Shown: piece by piece, positions 44,905-55,400 of the stretch | Layout: each line of letters starts with the position of its first letter | How positions within the stretch are numbered: the first letter of the stretch is position 1 | Origin: Closterium sp. NIES-65 | Taxonomy: Eukaryota > Streptophyta > Zygnematophyceae > Desmidiales > Closteriaceae | Reading direction: 5' to 3' | Assembly: GCA_948144175.1 (NCBI GenBank) | Contig: CANXME010002486.1 | Location: forward strand, 2,666,001-2,730,000 | DNA: 64,000 nt | Program-made: the position numbers and the translations under genes | Notes under the pieces: generated by a model | What the model saw: only the letters and a program-made list of their open reading frames with translations | The model's database searches: none | Told to the model about the DNA's origin: nothing

Positions 44905-47900
44905 TGTTCCCCCTCCCCCCTCTTGCCCTCTATTGCGTCTGCTGCTGCGGCCGACCTCGTTGGCCTCGAGTCGGTCGGCGCTGCGTGTGCCCCTAGCGGG
45001 AGACGCCGCACTGGCAAGGGCAAGGGGGGCAAGGGCGCTGGAGGAGCTGGCAGGGGCGGTGGAGGTGGCGGAGGAGGCGGTGGAGGGGATGGGGGTGGTG
45101 GTGGGAGTGGTGGCGGGGGTGGGGGCGTCGGTGGCGGCGGTGGAGGCGGAAGCGGCGACGGCGGTGGCGGTGGGAGCGGAGGAGGTGGCGGTGGCGGCGG
45201 TGGCGGAGGTGGCGGCGGCAGCGGTGGAGTTGGTCGGGGTGGCTCTGCACAGAGGGGCGGCTCCAGTGGTGGTTAGTGCCTGTAGCAGCAGCACGCTCGT
45301 GAGACCCCGCCCCCACAGCAGCTTCGTGAGTGGTACGCTGCGCGTCAGCGGGGTGGGGGTGCTGGTCCCTGTACTTACGTCCTACGTACTGGCCACCGCA
45401 CTGGTGAGCAGTGCGGGGGCCCGCACTCCACCGAGCGCTGCTTCGGCCGTTTAACGGACGCCTGGCGTCTCCAGTTCCCGGATGCCACGGAGATCCCTCG
45501 CTGGGGCGAGCTGTTTAGGTCGGGGGTTGCTATCTTTGAACTTGATTATGATGCTATTCTTGCTGCCATGTATGCTGTGTCTACTAGTGATGAGGGTGAC
45601 TGTTACCTGTGTGTCCCGCCTGACCCGGGCATTGAGGCTGCTGCTCTAGGTGCTGGTGAGGCTGCTCCTCCAGGAACAAGTGCGTCTGCTGCCCCAGGTG
45701 CTGGTGAGTCTGCTCTCTCAGGTACCACGCCGGCTCAGGCCTTCCACACCTTCACCCTTGACACGGGTGCTTCCCGCTCCTTCTTTCGAGACCGCACCAC
45801 GCTCATGCCGCTTAGTCGGCCAGTGGCGGTCTCCCTGGCAGACCCCTCTGGGGGTCCTGTCCTTGCCCACTTCTCCACTGTCTTACCGTGTCCGGCGGCC
45901 CCCTCTGGCACCCTGTCATGTCTTTACATCCCCTCGTTCTCTACGAACTTGGTGAGTGGTGCTGACCTCCAGGATGGAGGGGTTCACTAGTTCACTCCTG
46001 CGAGTCAGCGAGTGACCCACTGTACGTGTGCTCGGACGGGCCGACACTTGGCCACGTTTACCCATCAGCCGGGGTCAAGCCTATACACACTGACTACTGA
46101 GTCTCCTCCGGTCGCTGAGTCTGGTCAGGTAGCTGCGTCGGGTCAGGTGTTTGCTGCAGCGTCCAGGTCTGGTCCTGAGTCTGCCCCCTGCTCATGTCGT
46201 CTCCTGTCTCACCAGACTCTCCTGTGGCACCACCGCCTTGGTCACCCCTCCCTGCCTCGTCTCCGAGGCATGGCCTCCCGTGTCCTTGTCTCTGGTCTCC
46301 CCAGGTCCCTCCCTCACCTTCCTCCGGGGCCTGCCCCAACCTGCGTTTCTTGCGTCGAGGGGCGGCAGCGCACCACTCCTCAATCCTCCGAGTTTCCTCC
46401 GACAGAGGCTCCGCTGCAGACGCTTCACATGGACGTGTGTGCCCAGCCCGCGTCCGTGGACAATGTCACGAGCGTTACTTCCTGCTGGTGGTTGACGACT
46501 ACTCGCGTTACACCACATTCTTCCCCTTGCGCAGCAAGGGTGAGATCACTGAGGTTTTGATCGACTGGATCCGCGCAGCTTGTCTCCAGCTCATAGAGAG
46601 TTTCGGCTCGGAGTTTCTTGTTCTGCGTCTGCACTTTGACACAGGTGGAGAGTTCTCCTCTACCCTTCTGCGAGCCTTCTGTCGTGCACAAGGCATCCGC
46701 CAGACGTTCACGCTTCCGGCCTTTCCACAGGAAAATGGGATCAGTGAGCGCCGCATTGGCATGGTCATGGATGTCGCTCATACGTCCATGATCAATGCGG
46801 CTGCTCCCCATTTTCTGTGGTCGTTCGCGGTTCAGTAAGCGGCGCATCAGATCAACCTTCATCCCCGGGTCTCCATGCCGGAGACCTCCCCTGCTCTGCG
46901 GTGGAAGGGGAAGGTTGGCGATGCGTCTGCGTTCCGGGTCTGGGGACCTCGGGCGTTTGTTCGCGACTTGTCTGCGGACAAGCTATCCCCCCGTACTGTT
47001 CCCTGTGTCTTCCTTGGCTTCCCCCTTGACGCGCCTGGTTGGCAGTTTTACCACCCCACCTCGCGCCGTGTTCTGTCCTCCCAAGATATCACGTTTGACG
47101 AGTCGGTTCCCTACTACCGTCTCTTCCCCTACCGCACTGCACCCCTACCCCCACCGCTGCTCTTCCTTGCGCCAGGTACCCCCCCAGTAGACCGCCTTCC
47201 CCCTTAGGGTCCTGCCCCCTCACGTGTGTCCCAGGTAGACGCTGTTGAGCCTGTCGAGGTAGCTGTTGACTCTGGTGCTGCTGGGGGTGCTGAGCCTGCG
47301 GGTGCGGGGTCTGGGGGTGCTGAGCCTGGGGGTGCTGAGCCTGGGGGTGTTGAGCCTAGGGGTGCTGACACTGAGGGTGCGGAGCCTGAGGGTGCTGGGC
47401 CTGCTCGTGTGGGGTCTGGCGGTACTGGGTCTGGAGGTCCTTCAGGTGCTTCGTCCCAGCGGGAGCTACTCTCTCCACGGGAGCTGCGCGCGTGGTTTGC
47501 TCGGCGCTGGAGCCGTACTACTGGATCTGGAGGTGCTGCTGGTGTTGGAGGTTCTACTCCTGCTGAGGGTGCTGGTGCCACGGGTCCCGGAGGTGCTCGT
47601 ACTGGAGGTACTGGAGCTGCTTCGCCTTGGGGTGCTCCTTGTGCTGGAGCTCCTAGAGGTACTGGAGCTGGCTGTGCTGCTGGAGTTGGTGCTAGTGGAG
47701 GTGCTGGAGCTGGAGCTGCTGCGTCTTCTAGTGGTTCGGCTGGAGCTGGAGCTGCTGGGGGTGTTTGCGTTGGAGGTGCTGCTGGTGCTGGTGATTCTGG
47801 GGGTGCTGGTGTTGGCGCTACTGGAGTTGGGGGTGCTACTTGAGCTGGTGCTGCCGTTGGGGGTGCTGGTGCTGTTCCAGCTGGTTCTGGGGGCGCTGCG

Positions 47901-50164
47901 CAGCCACAGCCGTACTTCGTTCCGCTCCTTGAGCAGGTTCTTGGTCTTCCGCCCTCTACTGGTCCTTCTCCTCCCTAAGAGTGTCCACCGCTTGTCCAGT
48001 CCGATTCACAGTTACAGCCCGCCTTCCCACTGCCTGCTCCTTTTCCCTACACTGGTCCTACTGGAGGTCTTGCTGAGCATCGTGAGCCTGCGTCTCGTCC
48101 TGCGTTGCCTGTCCGTGCTGCTTGCTCCAGTGGTCGTGGTTCGCGTCAGCGTCCTCCCCCTGTCCCCGGCACGCACCGAATGTCTCTGCGTCCTTCCAAT
48201 GCTCCGCAGCGTGTCCCTTCGCCATCTCCTCCCGAGTCTTCCCTTCCTGCTCTTGCTGACCCGGAGTCGGACTCCCTTCGTGCTGCCAGTCCTACTGTCA
48301 CGCGTCTCCTTGCTCATGTTGTCACTGGGCCTTCCTTTGAGTCCACTGCTGCGTCTGCCTTAGTTGCTGAGCTTTTCGACTTCGCTGCTCACTGTCGTCT
48401 AGACTACGCCGCTAGTCTTGGTGCTGATTATGAGTCTGTCTGTCCTCCGTCCGTCGGGGGTGAGTGTGCTCTTGGCACGGACATCCTTGAGGACAGGCAG
48501 GAGGAGTTCCAGTAAATTGCTGCTGCTTTACCTCATCTCGTGTCCATGCTGCTTGCCCCTGAGGGAGACCCGGATGCACCAGACATCGCGACTCCGCGCT
48601 CTTATGCAGAGGCGAAAGAGGGTCCCTACTCCTCTCAGTGGCAGGCAGCCATGGACGCAGAGATGGCTTCCTGGAAGTCTACAGGCACCTACGTCGACAA
48701 GGTTCCCCCACCTGGGGCGAACATCGTCAGTGGCATGTGGATTTTCAGGGTGAAGCGGCCGCCAGGTTCTCCGCCTGTCTTCAAGGCACGATACGTGGCT
48801 CGAGGCTTCAGTCAGCGGCAGGGAGTTGACTACTTTCAGACCTTCTCTCCCACCCCGAGGATGACCAATCTTTGGGTGCTACTGCAGATAGCCGCTCACC
48901 GCGACTACGAGCTTCACTCTCTTGACTTCAGCACAGCTTTCCTGCAGGGCAGCCTGCACGAGGAGATCTGGCTGCACCGCCCACCTGGCTTCACTGGGTC
49001 GTTTCCTCCTGGTACCCAGTGGAGCCTCTGGCGGCCAGTCTACGGTCTCCGCCAGGCGCCCCGTGAGTGGCACAACACAATGAGGACTACACTTGCGGCT
49101 CTTGGGTTTGCTCCTATTACTGCCGACCCGTCGCTGTTTCTACGCACCGACACCTCTTTGCCGCCGTTCTACATCCTCGTGTACGTCGATGACTTGGTCT
49201 TTGCCACAGCTGACACTGCTGGACTCGCCTACGTGAGGTCCGAGCTGCAGAAGAAACACACGTGCACAGACCTGGGTGAGCTACGCAGCTACCTTGCTTG
49301 CAGATCACCCGGGACAGAGCACGCCGCACCATTACCCTGACTCAGTCACGCATGGTGCAGCAGGTCCTTTAGCGCTTCAACTTTACGTACTCCTCGCCTC
49401 AGGCCACTCCTCTGTCTACTCGCCACTCGCTCTCAGCTCTGCCTTCGGATGAGTCCGTAGAGCCGAGTGGCCCGTACCCAGAGCTTGTTGGCTGCCTCAT
49501 GTACCTGATGACCTGCACTCGACCTGACCTTGCATACCCTCTTATAATCTTGGCACGCTATGTTGCTCCTGGGAGACACCGACCAGAGCACATGGCTGCA
49601 GCGAAGAGGGTGTTGCGCTACTTGTGCAGTACGTCGGGCATGGGGCTCGTGCTTGGAGGGTGGAGTCCAGTAGTCCTCTTTGGTCACGCAGACGCGTCTT
49701 GGGTTGACGACTTGGCTACGCAGCGGTCGTCACAGGGTTACACCTTCAGCCTTGGTTTCGGCTCTGTTTCGTGGCGGTCTACCCGCTCGTCTTCTATTCT
49801 CAGCTCTAGCTGTGAGGCTGAGATCTACGCAGGGGCCATGGCTGCACAGGAGTTACGCTGGCTCACCTACCTGCTGACTGACCTCGGAGAGCCGCCTCGT
49901 TCTCCTCCAGTCCTGTACGTAGACAACAAGGCCATGCTGGCCTTGTGTCGGGAGCACAGAATGGAGCACAGAACAAAGCACATTGCTCTTCGCTACTTTC
50001 TCGCTCGTGAGCTGCAGCAGCGTGGTCAGCTGCGCCTTGCTTACGTGGCCTCTAGGGCCAACAGTGCTGATATCTTTACCAAGGCACTTCAGCCTTGTGA
50101 TCATCAGCGTTTTTGTACGATGCTAGGTCTTGTGCCTACTTGGCCTCACTTGCTCACTTCTTGA
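44905..50164 (+). pseudogene. C6: short-LTR-family gag-pol, 5'-truncated
   Basis: It begins inside Gag (PSPLLPSIASAAAADLVG) and runs through the Gly-rich tract (45040-45240), CTYVLRTGHRTGEQC-x3-H-x4-C (about 45370-45435), protease LDTGAS, pre-integrase LLWHHRLGH, integrase (VVDDYSRY, LHFDTGGEF, NGISERR), linker repeats (47270-47880), RT with intact YVDD (about 49185-49196) and RNase H ending WPHLLTS at 50164. TAG replaces CAG at 45988-45990 (VHQFT), 47205-47207 (PPQGP) and 49370-49372 (LQRF). One-base losses near 46437 and 49294 and a TAA at about 48513 add to the damage. RT and RNase H residues are intact but the frame is not. Confidence 0.9.
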
Positions 50165-50356
50165 CCTTGCTTGTACTATGATCTGTCTATACCTGCACTT
50201 GCTTGTTTCCTTTCATATATAATCATGCATGTGAACTGGCCTTGTGGTCTTGAACTTGTGCTCGGAATGTGTGGTGACGTTGTGATCCACCCTGAGCTTG
50301 CCTTGCTTGACTGGTCTTGTGACCCCTTGTTCTCCCCCACTTTGCCTATGGGGGTG

Positions 50357-50486
50357 TGTCAAACTTATATGCTATAGTCTGTGTAGACTGTAGTGGGGTG
50401 GACAATATAGGGTACAACACTTTTAGGGTTTCCTACTTGTACCCACCTCTTTTCTAATGCATTCCGTTCCTCGTTTTCCTTTCACA
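50357..50486 (+). repeat. 3' LTR of C6 (130 bp)
   Basis: It follows the purine tract GCCTATGGGGGTG, starts TGTCAAACTTATATGC and ends CCTTTCACA. It is the closest relative of the inverted LTR at 30503-30633. Confidence 0.88.
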
Positions 50487-51383
50487 GACCTCGTTCCTGG
50501 AAGCTGTATAGTTGGCAGAGTCAGACGCACTAATGCAGTATGCGCGAATGAGTTCCCGGGAGGGAAACCGTTTTCGTGGCTAGACCCAATGGGCCAAAAT
50601 CAACGTAGTCCATACACCTGGCCGCCCCTTTTAAGGGATGTGTTACCGGTGTGGGACGACGGGTCACTACATGAGCGACTGCCCCAAGAAAACGTCGGTG
50701 AAGGGGGACGACCGGAAGGAGCAGGGAAATGGGAAGAGTTAGTAATCAACGCCCCCCTTAGTGCTTGTGCTCCGTCACCCGAACCCCACTATCTCGACCG
50801 AGTCGTGGTTCTGATTCATGCAATCGATCGCACTCGGTCGAATATCAGGGATAACCACTTGGATCACCCTATGCTAGTCGTCGGCAAAGTGTTAAAAAGT
50901 TATTTGAAAATGTTCGTCGACGGAGGGGCCAGCCATAGCCTCTTCAACTTGACGACGGCAAAAAAATGCAAGATGCAACTAGAAAGGTGTCTGCCCAAAA
51001 TCGACGCTCGCCTCGTGGATGTCACACCTCTGGCGATTTTGGAAGAAATAAGGACGGTGCGGATCGAATGCGGCGACGGTTTCGGCTTCAGCGTGAAGTT
51101 TCTCGTGATGACGCTGGATGGCTGCGACGTGCTACTGGAACATGATTGGCCGCGACGGCACAACCCCATCATCGATTGGACAGCGGGATCGTGCAGCATC
51201 AGCAAGTACGAGGGGCTAATTACGTTGCCTACATGGATACCTGCCTACATCAAAGCCCTGTGCGTCAAAGCTATCACTATTTCTCGCCACTTCAACCAAG
51301 GCGCGCAACTATTTGCCGTTTGCTTACGTGAGTTGGCAATCGACACCGAGAAGCTGTATGCTGCTATACTACCGCGGAGCTGA
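50487..51383 (+). pseudogene. G3: gypsy gag end and aspartic protease
   Basis: The plus strand encodes a gypsy Gag tail (LAESDALMQYARM), then a CCHC knuckle (CYRCGTTGHYMSDC, about 50643-50685), and in a second frame a retropepsin-type protease region: FVDGGASHSLFN (about 50910-50945) where DSGAS or DTGAS is usual, and the later CDVLLEHDW and HNPIIDW segments. It stops near 51383 before RT. The frame difference and several stops upstream show decay. It may continue the gag begun in G2. Confidence 0.78.
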
Positions 51384-51756
51384 TTTGGCAGTACCCCAAT
51401 ATCTTGACCGACGCAAGCCAGTAGCAGAGAACCAGCTGGTACTGGAGCGCGCCCTACACTACTTTGTCTCTACACCTGCCAACGGGCTCTCCTAGTCTAC
51501 GCTGACAACGACATCATTCAATCTCACCGGCTATATGGACGCAGATCATGCCGCTGACCCTGCCAATCGACGATCATGAAAAGGCTTTCTCTTCCGCCTG
51601 GAGGCTATGGACCTAATCTCCTAGAACTCGCAGAAGCAGGAGATGGTTTCCATGTCATCAGTCGAAGCAGAATACAGTGCAGGGACTGCTGCAATTCGCG
51701 AAGGGGGAAAAACTTCCAACTTCACCCACCTTTCGTCCTCACTGCGATAACTAAAG
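51384..51756 (+). pseudogene. Remnant F: copia RNase H, first part
   Basis: Plus-strand coding reads LVLERALHYFVSTPANGL, TGYMDADHAADPANRRS and SSVEAEYSAGTAAIREG with scattered stops. These are the copia RNase H Asp and Glu motifs. It is related to C9 (same HYLVSTPT and NADHGGDSDNRRS blocks). C7 interrupts it just before the DNQSAIKIANK motif; the remainder is at 61756. Confidence 0.82.
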
Positions 51757-51967
51757 TGTCAGAATGTAATTGTATACATCACTTTATAATTGCCTGCAAT
51801 GTAGACTTAGTGTAGTTATCTTTCTTGTTAGGTGGTGCACCTTTCTTCTCTTCTTTCATATTTGTACCCTTGAGCATATAGTGAAAACCCTCTTTTCTCC
51901 TCATCAACTCTCTCGACCTTCAAGCCTAGGCTACTAAGCGTAGGCCCTAATACTCCTTCTCTCAACA
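51757..51967 (+). repeat. 5' LTR of C7 (211 bp)
   Basis: It starts TGTCAGAATGTAATTG and ends CTTCTCTCAACA. It contains no coding sequence. Confidence 0.95.
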
Positions 51968-51980
51968 TGGTATTCAGAGC
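51968..51980 (+). other. C7 primer-binding site
   Basis: TGGTATTCAGAGC abuts the 5' LTR and matches initiator tRNA-Met complement with one inserted T. Confidence 0.85.
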
Positions 51981-52119
51981 AAGTACCTTCCTGCTGCCTT
52001 CCTTAACGGGCCCACCAATTTGCTTCCGCTTCCTATCATCCTGCCGTGCGCCTCGGGCGCGCGGCATAGGCGCACGACGATTTTCTGCACGCCGTGTGCT
52101 CGGGGCGCACGGCGGTTTT

Positions 52120-52253
52120 TGTGAAAGATAAGAGAACAGGAATGAATGAACTAGCAGTGAAAATGAGTACAAGTAGGAAACCCTAGAATTGTGTACCCCC
52201 TATAGGCTAACCCATTGTAGCCTACACAAGCATAACATGTATAATGTTTGACA
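52120..52253 (-). repeat. 3' LTR of C8 (134 bp)
   Basis: It starts TGTGAAAGATAAGAG and ends AATGTTTGACA in plus orientation. One C/T difference from its partner disrupts the hairpin core here. Confidence 0.95.
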
Positions 52254-52459
52254 CACCCCCATAGACAAAGTGGGGGAGAACAAGGGGTCACAAGACCAGT
52301 CAAGCAAAGCAAAGCAAGCTCAGGGTGGATCACAAAGTCACCACACAGTTCGAGCACAAGAGCAGGGCCAGAGGCCAGTTCACATGCAGAAGTACAGACA
52401 TATATATAAAACTAGACAAGCAAGAGCAGGTATATATATATGTCACAGTACAAGTGAAG

Positions 52460-55400
52460 TCAAGAGGAGAGCAAGTGAGGCAAGACAGGCACAAGACCCA
52501 GCTGGGTGCAAAAGCGCTGATGGTCACAAGGCGCGAGTGCCTTGGTGAACACATCAGCAGTGTTGGCCTCAGAGGCCACGTACGCAAGTCGCAACTGACC
52601 ACCCTGCTGCAGCTCACGAGCAAGGAAGTAGCGGAGAGCAATGTGCTTCGTTCTGTGCTCCAAGCGCTGCTCTCGACACAAGGCCAGCATGGCCTTGTTG
52701 TCTACGTACAGCACTGGAGGAGAACGAGGCGGCTCTCCAAGGTCAGTCAGCAGGTTGGTGAGCCAGCGAAGCTCCTGTGCAGCCATGGCCCCGGCGTAGA
52801 TCTCGGCCTCACAACTGGAGCCGAGAACCGAAGACGAGCGAGTAGACCGCCACGAGACAGAGCCGGAACCAAGGCTGAAGGTGTAACCCTGTGACGACCG
52901 CTGCGTAGCCTGGTCGTCAGCCCAAGAAGCGTCCGCGTGGCCGGTAAGGACCACTGGACTCCGCCCTCCAAGCACTAGCCCCATGCCCGACGTACTGCAC
53001 AGGTAGCGCAATACCCTCTTCGCTGCAGCCATGTGCTCTGGTCTGTGTCTCCCAGGAGCAACATAGCGTGCAAGAATGCTCAGAGGGTATGCAAGGTCAG
53101 GTCGTGTGCAGGTCATCAGGTACATGAGGCAGCCAACAAGCTCTGCATACGGACCACTCGACTCTACGGACTCATCCGAAGGCAGAGCTGAGAGTGAGTG
53201 GCGAGTAGGCAGAGGAGTGGCCTGAGGCGAGGAGTACGTGAAGCCGAAGCGCTGAAGGACCTGCTGCACCATGTGTGACTGAGTCAAGGTAATGGTGCAG
53301 CGTGCTCTGTCCCGAGTGATCTGCAAGCCAAGGTAGCTGCGCAGTTCACCCAGGTCTGTGCACGTGTGTCTCTTCAGCAGCTCGGACTTCACGTAGGCGA
53401 GTCCAGCACTGTCCGCTGTGGCAAAGACCAAGTCGTCGACGTACACGAGGATGTAGAACGGCGGCAGGGAAGTGTCGGTGCGAAGAAACAGCGACGGGTC
53501 AGCAGTAGAAGGAGCAAACCCAAGAGCCGCAAGCGTAGTCCTCAGTGTGTCGTGCCACTCACGCGATGCGTGGCGGAGACCGTAGACTGGCCGTCGGAGG
53601 CTCCACTGGGTGCCAGGAGGGAAAGTCCCAGTGAAGCCAGGTGGACGGCGAAGCCAGATCTCCTCGTGCAGGCTACCCTGCAAGAACGCAGTGCTGAAGT
53701 CGAGAGAGTGAAGCTCGTAGTCGCGCTGAGCGGCTATGTGCAGCAGCACCCGAAGAGTAGTCATCTTTGGGGTGGGAGAGAAGGTCCGAAAGTAGTCAAC
53801 TCCCTGCCGCTGACTGAAGCCACGAGCAACGTACCGTGCCTTGAAGACTGGTGGAGAGCCCGGCGGCCGCTTCACCCTGAAGATCCACATGCCACTGACG
53901 ATGTTCGCCCTAGGAGGGGGAACCGCGTCAACGTAGGTGCCTGTGGACTTCCAGGAAGCCATCTGTGCATCCATAGCTGCCTGCCACTGAGAGGAGTAGG
54001 GACCCTCTACGGCCTCCGCGTAAGAACGCGGAGTCGGGATGTCTAGTGCATCCGGGTCTCCCTCAGGGGCAAGCAGTACAGACGCGAGATGAGGTGAAGC
54101 AGCTGCTAGACACTGTAACTCCTCCTACCTGTCCTCTAGGACGTCCGTGCCAAGAGCAAACTCACCCCCGACGGACGGAGGACAGACAGACGCAGACTCA
54201 GCAACAAGACTAGCAGCGTAGTCGAGACGACAGCGAGCAGCAAAGTCGACGAGCTCAGCGACTAGAGCAGACGCAGCAGTGGACTCAAAAGAGGGGTCAG
54301 TGACGACAGTAGCAAGCAGACGCGTGACAGTAGGACTGGCAGCACGAAGAGAGTCCGACTCAGGGTCGGCAAGCGCAGGAAGAGAGGACTCAGGAGGAGA
54401 AGGCAAAGGGGTACGCAGAGGAGCAGTGGACGGACTTAAAGACATCCGGTGCGTGCCAGGGACAGGAGGAGGACGCTGACGCGAACTGCGACCACTAGCG
54501 CGAGCAGCACGAACAGGCGACGCGGGACGAGACGCAGGCTCACGACGCTCAGCAAGACCTCCAGTAGGTCCAGTGTAAGGAGAGGGAGCAGGCAGTGGAG
54601 AGGAAGGCTCCAGCAGGGACTGCGACTGGACAGGCGGTGGACCCTCTACTGGAGGAGAAAGACCAAGAACCTGCTGCAGGAGCGGAACAAAGTACGGCCG
54701 AGGCCGCGCGGCAGCTCCAGACTCAGCAGGGACAGCACCAGCACCCTCAGCGACAGCACCAGCGCCACCCACACCTCCAGCGGCAGGACCAACAGCAGTA
54801 GGCTAAGCACCAACGCCCTCAGCAGCTCCAGCTCCAGGAGGACCAGCAGGTCCAGCAGCTCCGGGACCGGCAGCACCCGCACCCTCGACGGTCGAAGAAG
54901 CTCCAGCTCCAGCTCCAGCAGCACCTCCAGACTCAGCAGCACGCCTCCAGCGGCGAGCGAACCACTCGCGCAGCTCCTGTGGAGAGAGGGGCTCCCGGCG
55001 AGACGCAGCAGCACGAGAAACCCCAGGCTCAGCAGCTCCAGACGCAGCACCCCCAGGCTCAGCAGCTCCCAGCTCAGCACCCCCAGGCTCAGCAGCTCCC
55101 GACCCAGCACCCCCAGACCCAGCACCTCCAGGCACAGCACCCCCCGGCTCAGCACCCCCAGGCTCCGCACCCTCCGCAGTAGCACCCTCAGGCCCAGCAC
55201 CCCCAGCAGTAGCACCCCCAGGCTTAGCACCCCCGCGCACAGCACCCCCAGAGTCAGCACCCCCAGGCTCAGCACCCGCAGCAGCACCAGAGTCACCAGT
55301 AACCTTGACCGGGTCAACGGCATCTACCTGGGACACACCTGAGGGGGCAGGAACCTGAGGGGGGAGGGGGTCTACCAGGGGGGGAACCGGCACAAGGAAG

